From positions 62,001-126,000 of the forward strand of contig FOBR01000011.1 in the NCBI GenBank assembly GCA_900109895.1: a DNA stretch of 64,000 nt, written 5' to 3'. The first letter of the stretch is position 1. Each line of letters begins with the position of its first letter. This document shows positions 26,201 to 33,159 of the stretch, piece by piece. Source of the stretch: a bacterium A37T11. GTDB taxonomy: Bacteria; Bacteroidota; Bacteroidia; Sphingobacteriales; Sphingobacteriaceae. Under the pieces are notes generated by a model. That model saw only the letters and a list, made by a program, of their open reading frames with translations, searched no databases and was not told the origin of the DNA. The translations under genes and the position numbers were made by a program.

Positions 26201-26790
26201 GCGACCCACAGGGGATTATTGATGGGAAGACCAGTACAAATTATTCAAATATATTGTCCAATACCAGTGTGGATAGTATAATTTACAATGGGCCGGCAAG
26301 ACCAACGACATTTGGCTCATTCAGAAATACATTGTCTTATGGGCCTATATCCCTTTCTTTAAATATTATCTACAAGATGAACTATTATTTCAGGAGGTCT
26401 TCTATTTCCTATGTGAGCCTGTATCAAAATTGGACAGGTCATAAAGACTATTACAAACGTTGGATGAATCCGGGAGACGAAAAATTTACAAATGTCCCAT
26501 CGCTCCAGTATCCGCCTGTGGATGGAAGCCGGGAAAAATTCTATAGCTATTCGGAAGCATTGGTAGATAAGGGCGACCATATAAAGTTACAAGATATAAG
26601 TATCAACTATGAGTTTTTAAAAAACAAACTGAAAAAGTTCTACATCCAATCCCTGAATGTCTATTTTTATGCCAACAATATCGGGATTCTATGGCGGTCC
26701 AACAAAGATCATTTGGATCCTGATTTATATGGATCTAACAGCTTTCCACTTCCCCGCACATACTCCTTTGGATTAAAAGCAAATTTTTAA
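23206..26790 (+). CDS. SusC/RagA-family TonB-dependent transducer with STN domain (set 3)
   Basis: A 1194-residue receptor with an extended N-terminus (about 1-22) before the signal peptide (about 23-44, ends AAGFAQ). STN domain about 48-108 (EINKQTGYNVFWSPKL), carboxypeptidase-regulatory-like domain about 128-205 (GRVVDSLGKPLQGASIRV), SusC signature NTGYQNIPKERATGSF, plug with SIRGRSTLFANDQPLVVVD and SVLKDAAASSIWGVKSG, barrel ending KANF. It should signal through the upstream FecR. The plug is closest to set 1's SusC. SusD follows after 9 nt. Confidence 0.94.
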   Translation: MYKKFTYGCAVPIGLQQYIYRVMKLTTFLIVITFIQVSAAGFAQQVSFRKRQASLPEIFAEINKQTGYNVFWSPKLVTRANLVDADFVNAAIPDVLDQVLKNQQLAYEILGKSIVIKVRADLPVDKELILAYPEVRGRVVDSLGKPLQGASIRVLNAEGKRTTLQTSTDKQGEFLLQNVPQDAMLEISFVGYVTQKMIANANMGSIVLRELSSELEEASVIVNTGYQNIPKERATGSFVFIDSALFNKRVGADVISRLEGNVSGLLFNRNVSSTLTNTGGYNLSIRGRSTLFANDQPLVVVDGFPYDGDISNINPNDFASVSVLKDAAASSIWGVKSGNGVIVLTTKRGGQNQMLSIDVNANTTIGDKPNLSYSPNWIKSTDFIDIEKTLFEQGYYDSDLNSSYYPVISPVVSLLDRAKRGLITDVDASSQIDALRDKDFRKDVKKYLYRQSINQQYNTSFRGGGAHNDYFISMGFDNSLSNQIGDRNYRITLNANNNLYLFKGLTLSLGYNYIQAKATNNSPLGSLYPEVSKPNYYPYAQLVDMYGKSLNLPKNYADSYIDTVGNGQFQNWKYNPMDELKYADNTSNSMDNRFNLGLKYSFLNGFGAEIKYQYERLNSTGNNYYSESTYYTRNLINQFTDLTASNALGLVNPVPVGGIADINNSILNAHHMRAQVSYSHLWKEKHNLTAIAGAEVNQNITESNSSRVYGYDKSTGINTAVDLIGNYLMMPSGTTSTIPHDGVGFGKITNRYVSYYSNAAYTYDGRYVLSASGRIDKSNLFGVKTNQKSVPLYSVGAAWLLSNEPFFNSDLLPYAKVRFTYGYNANVNTNLTAFTVTSYAGNSSFYSSLPYSIIANPGNPQLKWEKIRMTDFGVDFSLKKEILAGSIDFYIKNGINLIGQAPMAPSTGVNTLYGNFSDTKGHGLDLVLNSINLQSNVFAWRSSFMLSYATDKVTKYDISTSAPDYIMYGDGAGGSLYPLVGRPLFSVYSYNWEGLNTSGDPQGIIDGKTSTNYSNILSNTSVDSIIYNGPARPTTFGSFRNTLSYGPISLSLNIIYKMNYYFRRSSISYVSLYQNWTGHKDYYKRWMNPGDEKFTNVPSLQYPPVDGSREKFYSYSEALVDKGDHIKLQDISINYEFLKNKLKKFYIQSLNVYFYANNIGILWRSNKDHLDPDLYGSNSFPLPRTYSFGLKANF

Positions 26791-26799
26791 ACAAAAAAT

Positions 26800-28170
26800 A
26801 TGAAACAAAATATAATTATTTTTATAGCCGTTGTATTTTTGTCTTTTGGTGGTTGCAAAAAACAGGATGAGTTCCTCAATGAAAAGGTCAATATTTCCCA
26901 AACGGTCCCTACAACGTTGGAAGATTTTCAAAACTTGCTAAATAATGAAGATGCTTTTAACTACCTGAAGGATCCTTCTTTGGGAGCATTGACAGGAGAA
27001 GATTATTATGTCAGCAACAAAAATTGGAATTCCGCGGTTGTCAATGCAAGGAATGCCTACATTTTTGCGTCTGATATATATGAAGGCTCCGGATCAGCGG
27101 CAGACTGGAGCAATCCATACAAGGCTGTATATATTACGAATGTCGTTTTAGATGGCATTAACAATCTAAAAAGTTCAAATTCCCCGGATGAAGTTGCCAA
27201 AGTGAAAGGGCAGGCGCTTTTCTATCGCTCCTGGAATTTTTACAATTTATTGCAAACCTATTCAATGACTTATGATTCCTTGACTGCAACCGCGGATTTA
27301 GGCATACCACTAAGGTTAACCTCGGATTTTAATATCCGCGTAATAAGGTCTTCCGTCAAGGACTGTTATACGCAAATCCTTTCGGACTTGCAAACATGCC
27401 TGGATTTATTGCCACAAACAAGTGAAGTCCTAACCAGGCCCAATAAAATCACGGTAAATGCTTTCCTTGCAAGGATATATCTTGCGATTGGAAATTATCA
27501 AGAAGCATTTAAAAATGCAGATACTGTACTGGAAAATAAGCATGATTTACTGGATTTCAACAATGTATCAACAACGGCCTATCCAAATCTTTTTACCTCA
27601 TTTGTACCGGAAGATATTTATCACAGTACGCTGAATGCCTATAATTTCCTTGGCGCTGGTTATGCATTCATTGATTCGACCCTTTATGCTTCTTATGATA
27701 TCAATGATTTAAGAAAATCTGTCTTTTTTGTAATGCGTCCATCCGGCATATTGACTTATAGGGGGTCCTATGATTATAGAGGAGCTGCCTATTCTGGGCT
27801 TGCCACTGACGAAATTTACTTAATACGTGCTGAGTGTCTGGCCCGTTTAGGAAATGTAAACGCGGCCATGGACGATCTAAACAGGCTGCTATATTACCGC
27901 TGGAAGCAGGGGACTTTTGTCTCCTACAGTGCGTCTGGGTCAGAGGAGGCCTTGGGCATAATATTGGCCGAAAGAAGAAAAGAACTCATCAACAGAGGGC
28001 TTAGGTGGACGGACTTAAGGCGCCTGAACAAGGAAAGTAGATTTGAGTCGACACTGACAAGGTCAGTTAACGGCCTTAATTATACCCTGCCTCCGAATGA
28101 CAAACGTTACGCAATGCCTATCCCAGCGAGTGAAATTAAGCTAATGGGGCTTATCCAGAACGAAAGGTAA
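26800..28170 (+). CDS. RagB/SusD-family outer-membrane lipoprotein (set 3)
   Basis: A 456-residue lipoprotein with lipobox SFGGC (Cys19). SusD landmarks: KGQALFYRSWNFYNLLQ, ATDEIYLIRAECLARLGN and C-terminal ERRKELINRGLRWTDLRRLN. It pairs with the SusC just upstream and precedes the TlpA gene by 43 nt. Substrate unknown. Confidence 0.93.
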   Translation: MKQNIIIFIAVVFLSFGGCKKQDEFLNEKVNISQTVPTTLEDFQNLLNNEDAFNYLKDPSLGALTGEDYYVSNKNWNSAVVNARNAYIFASDIYEGSGSAADWSNPYKAVYITNVVLDGINNLKSSNSPDEVAKVKGQALFYRSWNFYNLLQTYSMTYDSLTATADLGIPLRLTSDFNIRVIRSSVKDCYTQILSDLQTCLDLLPQTSEVLTRPNKITVNAFLARIYLAIGNYQEAFKNADTVLENKHDLLDFNNVSTTAYPNLFTSFVPEDIYHSTLNAYNFLGAGYAFIDSTLYASYDINDLRKSVFFVMRPSGILTYRGSYDYRGAAYSGLATDEIYLIRAECLARLGNVNAAMDDLNRLLYYRWKQGTFVSYSASGSEEALGIILAERRKELINRGLRWTDLRRLNKESRFESTLTRSVNGLNYTLPPNDKRYAMPIPASEIKLMGLIQNER

Positions 28171-28213
28171 TTCTTCTTGTGAATTCCATAGTTGTAAAAT
28201 ATTACTGAACTTT

Positions 28214-29650
28214 ATGAAAACAAAAATTATCTCCGCGGGGTTGGCGATATTCAATTTATTTTTTTTCCTTGGATTATTTGGGATGTCTTTTCCTGTGTGT
28301 CGAAATGTCGTCTCAATTAAGGGATTTGTAAGTAATCGACTAAAATGTGACAGCCTACGCGTTTCCTGGACAATAGACGGTATAGAGAATGAAGCATTGA
28401 GCACTGTCAAAGTGGTTATGGTTCCGATAATGGAAGGTGAGTTCGAGGTGGAGCTACCATCAGTAACAACGCCGATAGCCGTTAAGTTTAATTATCGGCT
28501 TGATGGCCATGAAGCAGGCTTTTTCCCAGGAGGGTATTACCTTGAACCAGGTGATAACGTATTTATTGACGATCGTAGAAGGGACGACGAACATCCTTTT
28601 AGGATACTATTTCGAGGAAAAAATTCAGCGAAGTTGGAATGCCAAAGATGGATTATGGAACATTCGGCGTCCTTGGGACTACGTTTTCCTGATGCTCGTT
28701 TACTTACACCGGAAAAGGTAAGAAGCCTTGATTCTCTATGTTTGACTCAGCTTAAATATATTGAGCAAATCCGTGGATGCTTAAGCCGCTCAGCATACCA
28801 ATATTTAAAGGTGATGGCCTTGACAAATTGCGAGGTCTTAAAATACCTGGGGCTTGTCACGTATCGCATAAAATGCAATTTTCCTTTTACCAACAAGTCG
28901 TTTCAAAACGAAATAAAACGATTATCGATTTTAAAGGATCTCGATCATGAAACATGCGCTGAGTTCTATACCTTCGCTTTTTATAAGTATAAATACGAAG
29001 CCTCCATTTCGCAGGATAGGTTTGTAACAAGTGTAGGATACTACGATTGTTTCATGCAAAATTATACTGGGCCTGTAAGGGAAGTGCTGCTGACCAAATT
29101 TTTGTTGACTTACAAGTTCCCAGAAGCTGGCAATTATATTAATAAGGCCTTGGAAATTATTACTACTCCGATTTATCGGCACTGCTTGCATTCTCTTAAA
29201 AAAATAACGAATGGCAAAAAGGCTATGGAAATATCCCTCTTGGACACGTTCAGTATGTACCATGCAGTGAATGGTTTTAGGGATTCTGTGGTCGTCTTGG
29301 ATTTTTGGTTTACTGGTTGTGGAGGCTGTCTGCAAATTAAGCCTTATCTTGACACGCTCAAGGAAATGTTCAAGTCTAAGCCGGTAAAGTTCGTGTCAGT
29401 ATCTTCAGACAATAAATTTTCAGTTTGGAAAAAAAGTATTATTGATGGTCACTATACTAGCAAGGGTTGTCTTAATCTATATACTAATGGTTTAGGCCAT
29501 GACTCGCCGATAATTAAATATTATAATGTTAATAGTTATCCAACTTTGGTCGTCATAGATAAAAATGGATGTATAGCGCCATCACCTGTCGACCCAAGAT
29601 TTGACAATTATAAAAGTATAAGAACAATTCTAAATGAGTTAACAAGGTAA
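28214..29650 (+). CDS. TlpA-family thioredoxin protein (set 3)
   Basis: A 478-residue exported protein: signal segment about 1-27 (ISAGLAIFNLFFFLGLFG), an N-terminal domain about 30-140, a helical middle part and a C-terminal thioredoxin domain (about 340-475) with FWFTGCGGCLQ (Cys369, Cys372) and the cis-Pro phrase SYPTLVVIDKNG. Several extra cysteines (for example Cys29, 45, 143, 176, 189, 206, 221) set it apart from the two other TlpA proteins of the window. It completes the third SusC-SusD-TlpA unit. Confidence 0.86.
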   Translation: MKTKIISAGLAIFNLFFFLGLFGMSFPVCRNVVSIKGFVSNRLKCDSLRVSWTIDGIENEALSTVKVVMVPIMEGEFEVELPSVTTPIAVKFNYRLDGHEAGFFPGGYYLEPGDNVFIDDRRRDDEHPFRILFRGKNSAKLECQRWIMEHSASLGLRFPDARLLTPEKVRSLDSLCLTQLKYIEQIRGCLSRSAYQYLKVMALTNCEVLKYLGLVTYRIKCNFPFTNKSFQNEIKRLSILKDLDHETCAEFYTFAFYKYKYEASISQDRFVTSVGYYDCFMQNYTGPVREVLLTKFLLTYKFPEAGNYINKALEIITTPIYRHCLHSLKKITNGKKAMEISLLDTFSMYHAVNGFRDSVVVLDFWFTGCGGCLQIKPYLDTLKEMFKSKPVKFVSVSSDNKFSVWKKSIIDGHYTSKGCLNLYTNGLGHDSPIIKYYNVNSYPTLVVIDKNGCIAPSPVDPRFDNYKSIRTILNELTR

Positions 29651-30148
29651 GTTAATATTGGAAATTAATAAATTATCGAATAAATTTTGATCATCGAGGT
29701 AAATTAATAGTTTCTGACAGTTTGGGCCTGAAAATTATTTTCAGTCTAAGGAGGGGTATGTCAAATTGTGAAGAAAGAAACTTATAAATTGCATATTTTT
29801 AAACAAGGTCTTTTTTTAATATTTACTCAAAATTAACTTAGCTGGTCAAGCGAACGGCATCGGGATAATAGCGGAAGGAGACCCCGGTGAACCGCAGTAG
29901 AACCAAGGCTCCTGAAGTGGTTTTCCCGTCCGTGAGATGACTGGCTGAGTTGGATCAAATATTGCAGGTTCAAAGATAAGCTGATGGAAGCCTACGAATC
30001 CAATGAAGAGGCGCCGGTTAAAAAGTGGAAAGCAATAACAGCGACCGTAACCCACACTCCAGAATAGTTTGACAAGTTTTATTTGGTGTCACATTTGGAA
30101 TTTACCGAGTAGAGGCCTTTACCAGCTACTTATCGAAAAGCTAGATCT
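29651..30148. other. 498-nt gap with relic-like sequence
   Basis: The first part is AT-rich and contains a small palindrome (CTGAAAAT / ATTTTCAG, 29728-29744) that may end the set 3 transcript. From about 29840 to 30066 the base composition becomes GC-richer and a short plus-strand frame (about 29936-30066) reads DDWLSWIKYCRFKDKLMEAY and ends TVTHTPE. It has no start codon and was not recognised. It looks like the end of a lost gene. Confidence 0.45.
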
Positions 30149-30718
30149 CTATGAAAAAACTCGGGTGGAAAAGTCTACAAAACCGCTTTCATAAAATTGA
30201 TTGGCAATTTTCAACGCTTCTTGGAAATGATTTGGTTGCAGGGTGTATTTACCCAGATTTTTAGTTTTGCTAATGACCGCCGGGTTGTCGAATTTCGCCA
30301 ACAGACCCTCTATGGAATATCCACTCCTTATTTTTAGTACGATTTCGCCAGTGGGCACCAAAGGGGATGTCTTGCCAATTAAATAGGAGTCGGCTGTTTC
30401 AGTAGCTTCCGTGACTTCTTTTATTTTTTGTACGCTGCTGGCTAAGGATGAGGATTGCTGGATGATATACCAATCTGCGACACTGGTGGTACGAACGGTG
30501 ACCGATTTGCCTAAGGAGGCATTGACTCGTTGGTGAATCTGAGCGGTATCTAAGCTGCTGCGGATGATGATCGTATTAGGATCGACGGATAAGAAGTGTT
30601 TGGTAGAATCTGACCAATAATACAAATCAGGATCTTGGACAGGCTCTACAGCCTCATCATTTTTACAGGCTGCCAAGGCAAAAAGTAGGGCAGAAACCCA
30701 GATAGTAGCATATTTCAT
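30149..30718 (-). CDS. Lipoprotein resembling a detached subtilase (S8) propeptide
   Basis: A 189-residue protein with lipobox FALAAC (Cys18). The rest resembles the N-terminal propeptide region of Bacteroidota subtilisin-like proteases, especially the closing phrase LGKYTLQPNHFQEALKIANQ followed by FYESGFVDFST, which in such proteins leads into the catalytic domain. Here the frame stops after FSTRVFS and no Asp-His-Ser catalytic domain follows. It is therefore either a truncated protease gene or a stand-alone inhibitor-like lipoprotein. It sits at the edge of a decayed, repeat-containing island, which favours truncation. The family link is moderately sure. Confidence 0.6.
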   Translation of the reverse strand: MKYATIWVSALLFALAACKNDEAVEPVQDPDLYYWSDSTKHFLSVDPNTIIIRSSLDTAQIHQRVNASLGKSVTVRTTSVADWYIIQQSSSLASSVQKIKEVTEATETADSYLIGKTSPLVPTGEIVLKIRSGYSIEGLLAKFDNPAVISKTKNLGKYTLQPNHFQEALKIANQFYESGFVDFSTRVFS

Positions 30719-30826
30719 AATCTTCTATTTAGCGTTTAATTATGTATTTGACTATAAGACTGATTTTTTACAGCGTACTCTACAGATCTCCAGGAATTCT
30801 TCTTTAAGCCATTGTTATATTTTTTT

Positions 30827-30916
30827 ACCGGCCTGCTCAGCATCCATCCCCGCAACAAACTCATCCGCGTCATCCCGCCGGAGAAAGGAAGGGGAAATCT
30901 TTACGTTTTGATTTAA
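30827..30916 (+). pseudogene. 3' fragment of the XRE-regulator gene
   Basis: This 90-nt stretch is nearly identical to the end of the XRE gene at 10153-10242: it reads TGLLSIHPRNKLIRVIPPEK and then GRGNLYVLI plus stop. Everything upstream is missing. It is followed by the same intergenic sequence and stem-loop as the parent gene and then by a convergent Rpn gene. Confidence 0.8.
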
Positions 30917-30957
30917 TGATGGATGATGAATTTTGGAAGATTAATGAGCAAAAAAAA

Positions 30958-30980
30958 CCACCCGCTAAATCAACGGATGG
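30958..30980. terminator. Stem-loop repeat, copy 3
   Basis: It is identical to the 10284-10306 unit (CCACCCG ... CGGATGG) and precedes the 3' end of the intact Rpn gene on the minus strand, so it can serve as that gene's terminator: an A run upstream on the plus strand gives a U tract for the minus-strand transcript. Confidence 0.6.
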
Positions 30981-31031
30981 CTTTGTGTTATATACGGTAT
31001 ACTTATAATAATTGCTGTGCTGCTTTGTTAA

Positions 31032-31988
31032 TTATAGTTTTTCAACAATATCAAGTGGTAAGCTTGTAAAATCAGAAATCTGAGCCAAGGATAAGCCAGC
31101 CTTTTTCATCTTACGTGCAGATTCCAACTTATCTGCATAAGCATTCTGTTCAGCTTTTGCCTGAAACGTGGCTATTTCCTTTTCAGCGATTTCTCGTTCT
31201 AACCGGCGGCCTTTTTCAAGGCCTTTTTCCAGCCCTCTTTTCTCTGCATAGCTTAAAGTAGCATTATAGTCACGTAATGAGTTGATGCTTGATTGGTATG
31301 CCATCTGTTCCTCCTTTGTTAATTTACTATATTCGGCCAGTCCAAATGCTTCCTGAAAAATGGGCTTTTCGTAGCCGGCTGGTGGTTCTGTCATATTTTC
31401 TAAGTTAACCAGCAAATTTAGCCATTTTTCTAAATCAGAATCAAGAGGCCCTTTGTTTACAAACTTAGGCAATTCTATGTATTTAAACCAAATTTTATCA
31501 AAAAAAGGTTCTTTAAGCAAGTTGTGATGAAGGGTTACATCATGCAGATAAAGATTGGGGTGCTTCGGGTAGAGGATGAAATTCATAAAAGAGATGATAT
31601 AAAACTCCTTCATTTCATAGGTATCACCAGCTTCACCTTTGGGCACAGAGCCTGAGATGACTTCGGAAGCATACAGAATAGTCCGGTCTTTATAAAACTC
31701 CTGTGCTGCCAGTTGCATTTCAACGATAAACGTTTCATCATTATCACCAACGCAGTTGATGTCAACTACAGATTTCCGGGATTCTTCGTTTTTGGGGATA
31801 ATTTCCGTAGGTCTAAGACTGACACTTTTGATAACCTTAACGCCTTTAAATATGGAATTCAATAAGTCTAGTAAGATACCTAGATGCTGTGGATTTGAAA
31901 AAAGACGTTTAAAACCGTAATCAGATTTGAGGTTTATAAATACCTTAGCGCCTTGATCAATCGATGGAATTGATGTACTGTATGACAT
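31032..31988 (-). CDS. Rpn-family PD-(D/E)XK nuclease / putative transposase
   Basis: A 318-residue protein of the Rpn/PDDEXK_2 family. The N-terminal nuclease domain has KSDYGFKRLFSNP, the acidic residue in SVVDINCV (Asp76) and the FIVEMQ motif (Glu90, Gln92). A middle helical domain follows (SKLTKEEQMAYQSSINSLRD), then a charged coiled coil (GLEKGLEKGRRLEREIAEKE) and a C-terminal tail (GLSLAQISDFTSLPLDIVEKL). Rpn proteins cleave DNA and have been linked to recombination and to phage defence. This is the only apparently complete Rpn gene in the window. The same 3' end is duplicated at 32526-33047. Confidence 0.88.
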   Translation of the reverse strand: MSYSTSIPSIDQGAKVFINLKSDYGFKRLFSNPQHLGILLDLLNSIFKGVKVIKSVSLRPTEIIPKNEESRKSVVDINCVGDNDETFIVEMQLAAQEFYKDRTILYASEVISGSVPKGEAGDTYEMKEFYIISFMNFILYPKHPNLYLHDVTLHHNLLKEPFFDKIWFKYIELPKFVNKGPLDSDLEKWLNLLVNLENMTEPPAGYEKPIFQEAFGLAEYSKLTKEEQMAYQSSINSLRDYNATLSYAEKRGLEKGLEKGRRLEREIAEKEIATFQAKAEQNAYADKLESARKMKKAGLSLAQISDFTSLPLDIVEKL

Positions 31989-32368
31989 ATAAAAAATTGT
32001 TCAATGTTTGATTAATGTGATTCCAAGGCAAATATATTTATTGCCAGCTGGGAATTTTCTGTTCATTTTAATCATTTTAATGCTGTCAATCCCTGGGATT
32101 TCAGATAGGGGAAGCCGTTGTTTATTCCGCATCGCTGCGAAATGTGCGTTTAAAAATGTGTTGGGGAGTTCCTACGTTCCACTGGCACCGCGATATGTAT
32201 TATTACGCTGTTATTTTTGTTTCGTTGTTTTGGTTTTTGTTATTCGTTTATGATGGTGCGAAGATACACATTGTCATTAGGCTGTATTGCCTGACAAGCA
32301 AGTATGACTAGTGCTGCCGGGCTTCCCGTTTCCAGTAACTCTTCTTCTGTGTGATCACTATCAAATAT

Positions 32369-32442
32369 TCTGTCCGGGCTGGGGAGTGGCGATTAGGGTC
32401 TGGAGCGAAGTGAAGACCCGGGCCACGACCAGCCCGGACAGA
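32369..32442. repeat. 74-nt palindromic element, copy 1
   Basis: The element begins TCTGTCCGGGCTGG and ends with its exact reverse complement CCAGCCCGGACAGA. The 46-nt centre contains GGGTCT and AGACCC as a second, inner stem. The ~30 nt to its left (CTTCTTCTGTGTGATCACTA) are also shared with copy 2. Confidence 0.8.
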
Positions 32443-32451
32443 AACAAAAAA

Positions 32452-32474
32452 CCACCCGCTAAATCAACGGATGG
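32452..32474. terminator. Stem-loop repeat, copy 4
   Basis: It is the same unit as at 10284 and 30958, 52 nt from the stop codon of the truncated Rpn copy. Confidence 0.55.
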
Positions 32475-32525
32475 CTTTGTGTTATATACGGTATACTTAT
32501 AATAATTGCTGTGCTGCTTTGTTAA

Positions 32526-33047
32526 TTATAGTTTTTCAACAATATCAAGTGGTAAGCTTGTAAAATCAGAAATCTGAGCCAAGGATAAGCCGGCCTTTTT
32601 CATCTTACGGGCAGATTCCAATTTATCTGAATAAATTTTTTGTATCTCAGCTTCAGCTTTCTGTATCTCTGCTTCAGCTTTCTGTTTTTCGGCTATAGCT
32701 TGTTCAGCTTTTGCCTGAAACGTGGCTATTTCCTTTTCAGCGATTTCTCGTTCTAACCGGCGGCCTTTTTCAAGGCCTTTTTCCAGCCCTCTTTTCTCTG
32801 CATAGCTTAAAGTAGCATTATAGTCACGTAATGAGTTGATGCTTGATTGGTATGCCATCTGTTCCTCCTTTGTTAATTTACTATATTCGGCCAGTCCAAA
32901 TGCTTCCTGAAAAATGGGCTTTTCGTAGCCGGCTGGTGGTTCTGTCATATTTTCTAAGTTAACCAGCTAATTTAGCCATTTTTCTAAATCAAAATCAAGA
33001 GGCCCTTTGTTTACAAACTTAGGCAATTCAATGTATTTAAACCAAAT
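32526..33047 (-). pseudogene. Truncated duplicate of the Rpn gene
   Basis: This is a second copy of the last ~170 codons of the Rpn gene at 31032-31988, nearly identical but with an insertion in the coiled coil that adds repeats of the type QKAEAEI. A stop codon lies just upstream of the in-frame ATG at 32948, and homology ends at about 33047, where a palindromic element begins. The nuclease domain is absent. An open frame of 140 codons (32526-32948) could still give a C-terminal protein comparable to intragenic Rpn antitoxins known in E. coli. Confidence 0.75.
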
Positions 33048-33076
33048 TCTTCTTCTGTATGATTACCATCAAATAT

Positions 33077-33150
33077 TCTGTCCGGGCTGGGGAGTGGCGA
33101 TTAGGGTCTGGAGCGAAGTGAAGACCTGGGCCAAGACCAGCCCGGACAGA
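33077..33150. repeat. 74-nt palindromic element, copy 2
   Basis: It is nearly identical to 32369-32442, with the same 14-nt inverted ends and the same orientation. The two copies bracket the truncated Rpn duplicate. This copy ends 9 nt from the stop codon of the histidine kinase. Confidence 0.8.
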
Positions 33151-33159
33151 ACCCTATGA

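Larger units (their letters stand above)
31989..32525. other. 537-nt intergenic stretch between Rpn copies
   Basis: No gene was recognised. The first part should contain the Rpn promoter. It holds one copy of the 74-nt palindromic element (32369-32442) and stem-loop copy 4 (32452-32474), after which the duplicated Rpn 3' end begins. Confidence 0.6.

Noticed and set aside
29846-30055. 69-codon minus-strand frame rich in Pro and aromatic residues
   Set aside because: No start context, no similarity recognised and it lies over a relic stretch; it was not called as a gene.
29840-30066. Possible group II intron end
   Set aside because: I looked for a domain V-like hairpin and a reverse-transcriptase C-terminus; neither is convincing.
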